From DATBHZ01 sp036557185 (GTDB lineage Bacteria; Actinomycetota; Acidimicrobiia; IMCC26256; JAENVU01), in assembly GCA_036557185.1 (NCBI GenBank), contig DATBHZ010000016.1, forward strand, positions 1 to 6,496: 6,496 bases of DNA. Reading direction: 5' to 3'. The translations under genes were made by a program, and so were the position numbers. Positions within the stretch are counted from its first letter, which is position 1, and every line of letters starts with the position of its first letter. This document shows positions 1-4,775 of the stretch, piece after piece. The notes beneath the pieces are model-generated. The model did no database searches. It saw only the letters and a program-made list of their open reading frames with translations, and was not told the DNA's origin.

Positions 1-25
1 CGTGGTCGAGGACCACCCTGCTCAT
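1..25 (-). CDS. 5' end of a minus-strand gene, possibly an ABC transporter ATP-binding subunit (partial)
   Basis: Only the first eight codons are inside the window. They read MSRVVLDH and the ninth codon begins with G. An ATG at 25-23 is preceded by AAGGAG (40-35) with 9 nt between, a strong start signal. The residues resemble the opening of sugar-type (MalK/UgpC-like) ABC ATPases, which often begin M-x-x-V-V-L-x-x-V before the first strand of the nucleotide-binding domain. Eight residues cannot prove that, so the gene start is better supported than the product. It follows the GNAT gene on the same strand after a 79-nt gap and could be a distal operon member or have its own promoter. No clear promoter is visible in that gap. 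Confidence 0.5.
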
Positions 26-34
26 TACTACGCG

Positions 35-40
35 CTCCTT
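35..40 (-). promoter_or_regulatory. Ribosome binding site of the truncated left-edge gene
   Basis: The minus strand reads AAGGAG nine bases before an ATG. This site is the main reason to believe that a gene starts at position 25. Confidence 0.55.
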
Positions 41-104
41 CCTGGCCTCACGGGACCGGGTTAAAGGGGCCGACTCGATGGAGGGTAACAGCGGGGGCGG
101 CGGA

Positions 105-674
105 TCAAGCCGGGCTGTGGACGCGTTCCGAGCCGGCTCCCGGGTCGCGCCGCGCGCGGTAGAGCACATGCGGGAGCCCGACGGCGACGATCTCGCGGTC
201 GAACTCCATGCCCGCCTTCTCCATCACGCGCCAAGACGCGACGTTGTCGGTCGCGGTGTAGGCGATCACCTCATCGAGGTCGAGCTCCTCGAACGCGGTC
301 CGGACCGACGCCCGCGCCAGCTCGGTCGCCAGGCCCTCGCCCCAACGGTCGGGATGGATGCTCCATCCGATCTCAACCTCGTCGATGCCGGTCGCGATCG
401 TGTGCTTGAGCCCACCCCGGCCGACCAACTCGCCGGTTGCGCGGTCGTACAGCAGCCACGGCCCAAAGCCGTAGCGATCCCAGTGCTCGATGTCGCCGTT
501 CAGCTTGTCGACGATGTGCGAGCGGGTGGCCGGCTCCTCTCCAAACCACGTCGTGCGCAGCACGTCGGGATGCAGCATCAGCACGCACAGCTCGTCCACG
601 CGCTCAGTGCTCGGACGCTCGCCGATCAACCGCTCGGTATCGACGCGATCGAGCGAGCTCGCCGAGTCGCTCAC
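105..674 (-). CDS. GNAT-family N-acetyltransferase, RimJ/RimL-like
   Basis: This 189-residue protein has the layout of the RimJ/RimL-type GNAT branch (Acetyltransf_3-like), which moves an acetyl group from acetyl-CoA to an amine, either a protein N-terminus or a small molecule. The N-terminal part contains T-E-R-L-I (13-17), the usual first strand. A central strand pair, around W73-L75 and G85-G88, precedes E101-I102-G103-W104. The acetyl-CoA pyrophosphate loop follows as H-P-D-R-W-G-E-G-L-A-T-E (107-118). The C-terminal signature N-V-A-S-W-R-V-M-E-K-A-G-M (144-156) is typical of the family. The substrate cannot be read from sequence. The start is GTG at 674-672, overlapping the RNase Z stop (GTGA), so translation is probably coupled; there is no strong Shine-Dalgarno site of its own. 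The last 15 or so residues look like a loose tail. Confidence 0.9.
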   Translation of the reverse strand: MSDSASSLDRVDTERLIGERPSTERVDELCVLMLHPDVLRTTWFGEEPATRSHIVDKLNGDIEHWDRYGFGPWLLYDRATGELVGRGGLKHTIATGIDEVEIGWSIHPDRWGEGLATELARASVRTAFEELDLDEVIAYTATDNVASWRVMEKAGMEFDREIVAVGLPHVLYRARRDPGAGSERVHSPA

Positions 675-1648
675 TGTTGGGCGTCCGCGAGCGCATGAGC
701 GGCGTCCTCTTGCGGGACGCGTCGCTCATCCCAGCGGATCAGCTCGGGCTCGCCGCGCTCGGCGAACGGGATCTCGATCGTGTCGAAGTCGCGCGGGAGC
801 ACCGTGGACTTGAAGATCGCGCGAGCCTCGTCGCGCAGCACGGCCGGCGAGTACCGCGTCGAGAAGTGAGTCAGCGCGAGCATCGTGACCTCGGCCTGCG
901 CGGCCAGCATGGCGGCTTGCGAGGCGGTTGAGTGACCTGTCTCCGCGGCGCGATCGCGCTCCTCCTCGGCGAACGTGGCCTCGTGGATCAGCAGGTCGGC
1001 GCCGTGCGACGCGATCGCGAGCACCTCGCACGGGCGGGTGTCGCCCGAGATCACGAGCTTGCGGCCCGGCCGGGGCGGTCCCATCACCTGCTCGGGCGCC
1101 ACGCCCCTGATCGTCTCGCCCCGCTGCAGGCGTCCGAACTCCGGACCGGGCTGGATGCCGAGCCGCTCGGCCGTGGCCGGATCGAACTGCCCCGGGCGCT
1201 CGTCCTCATAGACGACGTAACCGAACGCGGGCGTGCGGTGCGCGACGGGCACCGGAGCGATCCTGTAACCGTCGCGCTCGAGCTCGGCGCCGGGCTCGAG
1301 CTCGATCAGCTCAAGCGGAAAGCGGACCCTCCCGGCGATGCGCAGCGCCATCGTCACCAGCTCGCGGACCCCCGCCGGGCCGTGCACCGCAAGCGGCCGC
1401 TCGCGGGCGCGCAGGTCGAACGTCTTGAGCAGGCCCGGGAGGCCGAGCCAGTGGTCGGCGTGGAAGTGCGTGATGAACACCTCCGTCAGCTCGGTCAGCC
1501 CAACCGACTTCACGAGCTGTCGCTGGGTGCCCTCGCCGCAGTCGAACAGGATGCGGTCACCGCCACGGCGCACGAGCACTGCAGGCAGGCCGCGCCGGGG
1601 CGTGGGGATCGAGCCGGCGGTGCCGACGAAGAACGCCGAGAGGTCCAC
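671..1648 (-). CDS. rnz: Ribonuclease Z (tRNA 3'-processing endonuclease)
   Basis: This 325-residue zinc-dependent metallo-beta-lactamase-fold nuclease cuts the 3' trailer from tRNA precursors that lack an encoded CCA. The zinc motif H-F-H-A-D-H spans residues 61-66. Further metal ligands are expected at H137 (V-A-H-R-T-P), D203 (S-G-D-T-R-P) and H261 (T-H-F-S-T-R-Y). The N-terminus G-T-A-G-S-I-P-T (9-16) and F-D-C-G-E-G-T-Q-R-Q-L (35-45) match RNase Z rather than general hydrolases. The segment around 165-185 and G-H-S-T-A-S-Q-A-A (238-246) are also characteristic of the family. The length is normal for the short bacterial form. The start is GTG at 1648-1646; the residues after it match the usual family N-terminus, although the upstream Shine-Dalgarno is weak. 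The gene sits 12 nt downstream of the phosphoesterase stop and overlaps the GNAT start, so the three are probably co-transcribed. Confidence 0.96.
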   Translation of the reverse strand: MDLSAFFVGTAGSIPTPRRGLPAVLVRRGGDRILFDCGEGTQRQLVKSVGLTELTEVFITHFHADHWLGLPGLLKTFDLRARERPLAVHGPAGVRELVTMALRIAGRVRFPLELIELEPGAELERDGYRIAPVPVAHRTPAFGYVVYEDERPGQFDPATAERLGIQPGPEFGRLQRGETIRGVAPEQVMGPPRPGRKLVISGDTRPCEVLAIASHGADLLIHEATFAEEERDRAAETGHSTASQAAMLAAQAEVTMLALTHFSTRYSPAVLRDEARAIFKSTVLPRDFDTIEIPFAERGEPELIRWDERRVPQEDAAHALADAQQ

Positions 1649-1660
1649 GGGCCCAGTCTG

Positions 1661-2149
1661 TCAGCCGAGCGTCACAAGCTCGAACGTCAGCTTGCCGGCG
1701 CACGCTCGGGCCATTCCCATCGTGCGAGCAGGTGCTTGTCGGCGCTCCGTTGGACTGCCCGGGTTGAAGATCTGAAAGCCGTCGTCGGCGCGCTCGTGAA
1801 GAGGCATGTGCGAGTGCCCGAAGATCACGGCGTCGACGTCGGGAAACCGCGATCGCAGCCGGGAGAGCCGGCCACGGGCGGGACCCGCGTCGTGCACGAT
1901 CGCGATCCGAACACCCCCCGCGCGGACCGTCACGGTCGCGGGCAGCGCCGCTCGGACCGCTGCGTCGTCGACGTTGCCGTGCACGGCTTTGACGGGCGCG
2001 TAACGGCGGAGGTCGTTGAACACCTCGAGGGTGATGAGGTCGCCGGCGTGAATTATCAGGTCGGCGGTTTGCAGCCTTGCCACGCACGCTTCGGGGAGCC
2101 GGCGGCCGCCCTTCGGCATGTGGGTGTCGGAGATGACTGCGATGTCCAC
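1661..2149 (-). CDS. YfcE/MJ0936-type metallophosphoesterase
   Basis: This 162-residue calcineurin-like phosphoesterase belongs to the small YfcE/MJ0936 group, which hydrolyses phosphodiesters with two bound divalent metals. All the metal motifs are visible: D8-x-H10 (I-S-D-T-H-M-P), G36-D37 (I-I-H-A-G-D-L), G-N59-V-D, H86 (I-V-H-D-A-G) and G-H112-S-H114 followed by N-P-G-S-P-T (129-134). After H86 the more usual glycine is replaced by D-A-G, which I read as a subfamily trait rather than damage. The natural substrate is unknown. The start is GTG at 2149-2147 with GGAG about six bases upstream. It is the first gene of the run leading to rnz and the acetyltransferase, and lies head-to-head with the tRNA gene, 43 bp apart. 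Confidence 0.92.
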   Translation of the reverse strand: MDIAVISDTHMPKGGRRLPEACVARLQTADLIIHAGDLITLEVFNDLRRYAPVKAVHGNVDDAAVRAALPATVTVRAGGVRIAIVHDAGPARGRLSRLRSRFPDVDAVIFGHSHMPLHERADDGFQIFNPGSPTERRQAPARTMGMARACAGKLTFELVTLG

Positions 2150-2192
2150 GATAAGCTCCGGGGGTCGTTCCGGGATCGAGACGGAACGCCAC

Positions 2193-2265
2193 GCGCCCGT
2201 AGCTCAGGGGATAGAGCGTTCGCCTCCGGAGCGAAAGGTCGCAGGTTCAAATCCTGCCGGGCGCG
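2193..2265 (+). tRNA. tRNA-Arg (anticodon CCG)
   Basis: A 73-nt gene folds into a complete cloverleaf. The acceptor stem GCGCCCG (2193-2199) pairs with CGGGCGC (2258-2264) at all seven positions. The D stem is GCTC/GAGC (2202-2205 with 2214-2217). The anticodon stem is TTCGC/GCGAA (2219-2223 with 2231-2235). The loop CTCCGGA (2224-2230) gives anticodon CCG at 2226-2228, which reads the arginine codon CGG. The variable loop has five bases. The T stem is GCAGG/CCTGC around the loop TTCAAAT. The discriminator is G2265. No CCA follows, so the 3' end needs trimming and CCA addition. No T-rich terminator is evident downstream. Confidence 0.97.
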
Positions 2266-2311
2266 CTAGAAGGCCCCGGACGGCTGTCGCCACCCAGACG
2301 AGACGGCCGAT

Positions 2312-2500
2312 CTACCTGCGCTGGCGGTCGCTTCGCCGACGCGCCAACCATATGACCGACGCGCACGCGGCCAGGACACCCACAAGTCCGATCGTCGGGC
2401 TATGCAGCACGATCCCGAGGATCACGATGAGCAATATGCCGGCGAACAGTCCGATCGTGACGAACTGCCCTCGTCGGTCCCCCGCGTAGAAAGCTTTCAT
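2312..2500 (-). CDS. Small two-helix membrane protein, function unknown
   Basis: The 62-residue product begins with a short basic segment (M-K-A-F-Y-A-G-D-R-R). A hydrophobic helix spans about residues 13-33 and is rich in I, L and G. A turn around H33-S34-P35-T36 leads to a second helix at about 37-53, and the tail R-R-R-S-D-R-Q-R-R is strongly basic. The positive charges at both ends suggest a hairpin with N- and C-termini in the cytoplasm. The start is ATG at 2500-2498, with an AGGGG-like site about eight bases upstream. I do not recognise a family. It lies between the tRNA and the 99-residue gene and ends 46 bp from the tRNA 3' end. The helix-turn-helix hydropathy and start context support a real gene more than a chance frame. 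Confidence 0.65.
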   Translation of the reverse strand: MKAFYAGDRRGQFVTIGLFAGILLIVILGIVLHSPTIGLVGVLAACASVIWLARRRSDRQRR

Positions 2501-2588
2501 CGCCGTACCCCTGACGGTCGTTCATTCCTGGATATCGAGATCGATTGAAGCAGCACCGCAAGCTCCACGTCGTCCGGCGCGCCAGCCC

Positions 2589-2888
2589 TCAGACCTCCCA
2601 TTCAAGGAGGGTGCGCTCCGCCTCGGTCAGCAGCCCGTCGGGCCACTCGCCGGTTGGCTCCGGCCCGGTCGCGAAGCCGGTCCCCTGGCCATCGTCGACT
2701 CTCACCAGGAAGTAGCCGGCTTCGACGATCACCGGCTCGCTGAGCCCGTCCGGGTCGTCGTCGCTGAACTCTTCGCCCAGCGTCTCGGGCGTCCAGTATG
2801 CGACCGCGACAACCCGCCGATCCCGAACGCCCAGATATGCATACCGGTTCAGATAGACCCAATTCACCCGAGCGGAGGACGAGGTCAC
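2589..2888 (-). CDS. Acidic 99-residue protein of unknown function (GTG start)
   Basis: The 99-residue product is rich in D and E, with no membrane segment or signal peptide. Visible elements are a probable strand segment V-N-W-V-Y-L-N-R-Y-A-Y-L-G (8-20), then R-R-V-V-A-V-A-Y-W (24-32). An acidic loop E-E-F-S-D-D-D-P-D-G (39-48) precedes strands around V53-V64, and the end is L-T-E-A-E-R-T-L-L-E-W-E-V. I do not recognise a family. The frame is open as far as an ATG at 3143, but that would run through the inverted-repeat element. GGGAGG (2902-2897) lies only two bases before an ATG at 2894 and eight bases before GTG 2888-2886, so GTG fits best. The ATG two codons upstream remains the alternative. 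The following membrane-peptide gene on the same strand starts 88 bp downstream of this stop. Confidence 0.68.
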   Translation of the reverse strand: MTSSSARVNWVYLNRYAYLGVRDRRVVAVAYWTPETLGEEFSDDDPDGLSEPVIVEAGYFLVRVDDGQGTGFATGPEPTGEWPDGLLTEAERTLLEWEV

Positions 2889-2896
2889 GGACATAG

Positions 2897-2902
2897 CCTC
2901 CC
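2897..2902 (-). promoter_or_regulatory. Ribosome binding site that places the start of the 99-residue gene
   Basis: The minus strand reads GGGAGG here. It is eight bases from GTG 2888-2886 and only two from ATG 2894-2892, so it favours the GTG and argues against the much longer upstream extension. Confidence 0.5.
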
Positions 2903-3017
2903 ACACTGCACCTACCAAGAACCAACGCTCCGGCCGCCGAAGACTCACGGCTCCGGCTGCGCCTTCGCGGGCGCGCGAGCTTTCTGACCGCAGCACGGCT
3001 TGGCCGGCTCCGCTACC

Positions 3018-3129
3018 TGCATATCGCCCCAACCCGACCCGGCTGCCGACCGCTTTTGGGCAAAACCAGCGTCCCACGCGGGTTTTGCCCAAAACCGCCC
3101 CGCCACGGCGTCGAGTGGGGCGAAACGCA
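3018..3129. repeat. Nested long inverted repeat, palindromic or MITE-like element
   Basis: This fills much of the 341-bp gap between the 99-residue and PPOX genes. The inner arms are a perfect 14-bp pair, 3054-3067 and 3081-3094 (TTTTGGGCAAAACC with its reverse complement). Inside them, after one A/G mismatch, GCGT/ACGC (3069-3072 with 3076-3079) closes a CCC loop. The outer arms 3018-3031 (TGCATATCGCCCCA) and 3116-3129 match as inverted copies at 12 of 14 positions. The spacers between outer and inner arms are nearly equal, 22 and 21 nt, and share a CGAC block. Each inner arm is itself quasi-palindromic (TTTTG-GG-CAAAA). There is no transposase and no convincing target duplication. A dispersed repeat of the REP or MITE kind is the best guess; a structured RNA or regulatory site is possible. 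The rest of the gap (2903-3017 and 3130-3229) shows no gene, RNA or obvious promoter. Confidence 0.75.
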
Positions 3130-3229
3130 TGTGCAAGCTCCACCGCCGGGCCTGCACGCGCCCGCAGACCTCACCTGCAGCCCGGAGGGGGCCAGGTTGA
3201 TGGGAGACGGGCGTCCGGCCGCGTCGCCC

Positions 3230-3673
3230 TCAGACGCTCGCGACGGCTAGGACCCGCACGGGACGCAGCCGTACGACCACGCGCTCGTCGGCCGCACGCG
3301 AGGCGATGCTCGCCGCGGCGCCGGGGCCACGCACATACTTCTCGGTGATCCGCGACGTCCACTGCGCGCCGGTGTCCGCGAACAACTCGGCTTCGCCGAT
3401 CGCCCGCACCTGACGGTTGGGCCGCTGGCCGTCGTCGCGCTCGACGTCCTCGGCGTCGATCAGCACGCCGGCTCGCGGATTGCGGGCAAGTCGCTGGAGG
3501 TGCGGACGATCCGCGATGCTGGTCATGTGGAACGCCCCGTCGGCCCAGATGAACCACAGCGGAGTCACATGCGGGAACCCATGGAGATCGAGCGTCGCCA
3601 GGCGCGCCGGGACGTCGAGTGCGAGCAGCGACTCGATCTCGTCCGGATCGAGGGGTCTGGGCCGCTTGACCAT
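3230..3673 (-). CDS. PPOX-fold flavin/F420-binding protein (pyridoxamine 5'-phosphate oxidase-like)
   Basis: The 147-residue product has the split-barrel layout of the PNPOx-like/FDOR superfamily, which binds FMN, F420 or haem-type cofactors and includes many actinobacterial reductases of unknown substrate. The N-terminus has a short helix (D10-L17) and L-A-T-L-D-L-H-G-F-P-H-V-T-P-L-W-F-I-W (25-43), the first strands of the barrel. F-H-M-T-S-I-A-D-R-P-H-L-Q-R-L-A-R-N-P-R-A (48-68) is the usual phosphate-binding stretch. The strand R-Q-V-R-A-I-G-E-A-E-L (87-97) and a helix with W105, I109 and Y113 follow, then a final strand V-V-V-R-L-R-P (132-138). Which cofactor is used cannot be decided here. 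The start chosen is ATG 3673-3671, where family similarity begins; the frame stays open to 3781, but that part looks non-coding. It diverges from the membrane-protein gene at 3760. Confidence 0.85.
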   Translation of the reverse strand: MVKRPRPLDPDEIESLLALDVPARLATLDLHGFPHVTPLWFIWADGAFHMTSIADRPHLQRLARNPRAGVLIDAEDVERDDGQRPNRQVRAIGEAELFADTGAQWTSRITEKYVRGPGAAASIASRAADERVVVRLRPVRVLAVASV

Positions 3674-3700
3674 CGCCCGCCATCGTAGATCGCGTCCCGC

Positions 3701-3722
3701 GCCTACCCGAATCCCCGTAGGC
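3701..3722. promoter_or_regulatory. Short inverted repeat between divergent genes, possible operator
   Basis: GCCTAC (3701-3706) and GTAGGC (3717-3722) form a perfect 6-bp inverted repeat with a 10-nt spacer. It is centred in the 86-bp region between the PPOX gene (minus) and the membrane-protein gene (plus). The position suits a regulator binding site acting on both genes. Repeats this short are common by chance in GC-rich DNA, so this is tentative. Confidence 0.22.
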
Positions 3723-3759
3723 TTCCGCCGATGACAAAGGGCGGGGGCGTCATCCGTTG

Positions 3760-4344
3760 ATGATCGCCGTGCCTTACGCACTCCAGTTCACCGGCAACGT
3801 CGACCCGACCGCGCTGGTCGCGTTGATCCTCGCTCTGTTGACGGTCGCGCTGCTCGTCGTCGTCATCCGCGCGCTCCACGTAGCGCAGCGCGAGGTCGAC
3901 CGATGGCGCGACCAGGCAGGGCAATCGCATCGCCCCGTGGTGGTGCCGATCCACAGCACGATGCAGATGCCGGTCTATCAGGGCCACGGGGAACTGCTCG
4001 TGCCGATCGAGAACATCGGCGCCGGGCCCGCGCTCGACCTGCACCTGTACGTCACCCCACGCGACGAGAACGGCGGCGTCTCGGCTGCTTGGGGTGAGGC
4101 CAAGCACACCGGAGCCGCCTCCGGTCTGGCGGTCTCCAGGACCACGCCCGTGGAGGTCAGGGCATGGGGTCTCGGGGGGCTGACGAGCTTCGACGTGTGG
4201 GTGTCCTACTTCGACCTGGCGGGCCAGGAATGGGTGACGTCGGCCAAGTACCTCGCCAGCCAGGACGGTTCGCGCTACACCAACCTCTGGGTCGCCGCCG
4301 TCCCGGACGGCCAGACCGCGCGCGACTGGCTGGGGTTCGAGTAG
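3760..4344 (+). CDS. Single-pass membrane protein of unknown function
   Basis: The 194-residue product has a hydrophobic segment at about residues 18-38 (rich in L, A, V and I) with no obvious cleavage site, so it is probably an N-terminal anchor. A short polar helix (A-Q-R-E-V-D-R-W-R-D-Q, 42-52) comes next. The soluble domain is predicted beta-rich, with R-P-V-V-V-P (58-63), then V-P-I-E-N-I-G-A-G-P-A-L-D-L-H-L. That N-x-G-x-G-P-A pattern recurs in uncharacterised bacterial membrane-anchored proteins. Later strands include S-F-D-V-W-V-S-Y-F-D and Q-E-W-V-T-S-A-K-Y. I cannot assign a function. The start is uncertain between ATG 3760 and the adjacent TTG 3757; the only upstream purine run (around 3743-3747) suits the TTG slightly better in spacing. 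The gene converges with the next one, with seven bases between the stop codons. Confidence 0.75.
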   Translation: MIAVPYALQFTGNVDPTALVALILALLTVALLVVVIRALHVAQREVDRWRDQAGQSHRPVVVPIHSTMQMPVYQGHGELLVPIENIGAGPALDLHLYVTPRDENGGVSAAWGEAKHTGAASGLAVSRTTPVEVRAWGLGGLTSFDVWVSYFDLAGQEWVTSAKYLASQDGSRYTNLWVAAVPDGQTARDWLGFE

Positions 4345-4358
4345 CCCGCTCCTACTCG
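4338..4358. terminator. Stem-loop containing both stop codons of a convergent gene pair
   Basis: CGAGTAG (4338-4344) and CTACTCG (4352-4358) form a perfect 7-bp stem around the loop CCCGCTC. The left arm carries the plus-strand TAG and the right arm carries the minus-strand TAG, each preceded by GAG (Glu). No T-run follows on either strand, so it is not a classical intrinsic terminator. It may still act as a shared transcript-end barrier. Part of the symmetry follows simply from both genes ending in Glu-stop. Confidence 0.35.
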
Positions 4359-4618
4359 TCGAGCTTGTCGCGCTTCGGGCCTTCGACGTACGGCGCCTCG
4401 ATGTCGTCCTTGGAATGCGGTTGACTGGTGCTGCGGCTTCCCGGAGGGACGTGGGGCTCCTCGCCGAACGGCTGCCCGTCGGGGTCGGGCGGATCCAGCG
4501 GATCTTCGCGGCGCTCGTAGGGGTCGGGCCATTCAGTCGGGTCGGGCTCGTCCACGGGGTTGTTGAGGGCGTGATGCGGGTCCCGGTCGCGCGTCTGCTC
4601 GTTGCGTTCGTCGCTCAT
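4352..4618 (-). CDS. Small acidic Asp-Pro-rich protein, probably disordered
   Basis: The 88-residue product is almost entirely polar, with many D, E, P, R and H and very few hydrophobic residues. Six Asp-Pro pairs occur between residues 13 and 46, including D-P-Y-E-R-R-E-D-P-L-D-P-P-D-P-D. The middle (about 55-70) is rich in P, S and H, and the end is E-A-P-Y-V-E-G-P-K-R-D-K-L-D-E. No fold, signal peptide or membrane segment is visible, and intrinsic disorder is likely. The start is ATG 4618-4616 with AAGGGAG (4633-4627) eight bases upstream, a convincing ribosome binding site. I recognise no family. It converges with the membrane-protein gene and diverges from the acyl-CoA synthetase, with a 157-bp intergenic region between the two starts. 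Confidence 0.7.
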   Translation of the reverse strand: MSDERNEQTRDRDPHHALNNPVDEPDPTEWPDPYERREDPLDPPDPDGQPFGEEPHVPPGSRSTSQPHSKDDIEAPYVEGPKRDKLDE

Positions 4619-4720
4619 GGTCCGAGCTCCCTTCGCGGTTTACACAGATTGGCTGCCCCGGGGCAAGCGGCCTCAAACGAGCTCCCGAGCGCCACACAAC
4701 CCCGCCGAAGATGCGAGAGT

Positions 4721-4736
4721 GTGACCGGCGGGTAAC
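4721..4736. promoter_or_regulatory. Imperfect inverted repeat upstream of the acyl-CoA synthetase gene, possible operator
   Basis: GTGACC (4721-4726) and GGTAAC (4731-4736) are inverted copies with one mismatch around GGCG, about 40 bp before the synthetase start. Fatty-acid genes are often controlled by TetR-type repressors at such sites. The repeat is short and imperfect, so this is only a candidate. A 12-bp palindrome (TGCCCCGGGGCA, 4654-4665) lies in the same divergent region, nearer the acidic-protein gene. Confidence 0.2.
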
Positions 4737-4763
4737 GCCCCACTAAGCGCACCGAGGTTCACG

Positions 4764-4769
4764 AGGAGG
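4764..4769 (+). promoter_or_regulatory. Strong ribosome binding site of the acyl-CoA synthetase gene
   Basis: AGGAGG lies six bases before ATG 4776 and is the best Shine-Dalgarno match in the window. It fixes the start of the synthetase. Confidence 0.8.
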
Positions 4770-4775
4770 ACAGGC

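Noticed and set aside
2166..2188. Perfect 7-bp inverted repeat (CGTTCCG/CGGAACG) just before the tRNA, as a definite operator
   Set aside because: Pairs of this length and spacing are expected several times by chance in this much GC-rich DNA. It is mentioned only as context for the divergent region.
932..2269. A 445-residue plus-strand open frame across rnz, the phosphoesterase and the tRNA
   Set aside because: It is antisense to two well-recognised enzymes and runs through the tRNA gene. It has the composition of a shadow frame.
3054..3094. The inner hairpin as an intrinsic terminator for the PPOX gene
   Set aside because: It lies about 135 bp beyond the stop codon. The T-runs are inside the stem rather than after it, and an outer arm pair is not expected for a terminator.
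3018..3129. CRISPR repeat or phage attachment site
   Set aside because: The units are inverted rather than direct, with no regularly spaced series and no integrase or cas gene nearby. The tRNA at 2193-2265 has no visible partial duplicate of its 3' end in the window.
2558..3143. Direct repeat GCAAGCTCCAC at 2558-2568 and 3133-3143 as element boundaries
   Set aside because: Eleven-base matches arise by chance in a window this size, and the copies do not flank the inverted repeat symmetrically.
4654..4665. 12-bp palindrome TGCCCCGGGGCA as a definite regulator site
   Set aside because: It is purely G/C in the core, and such palindromes are common at this base composition. There is no second copy near the promoter region.
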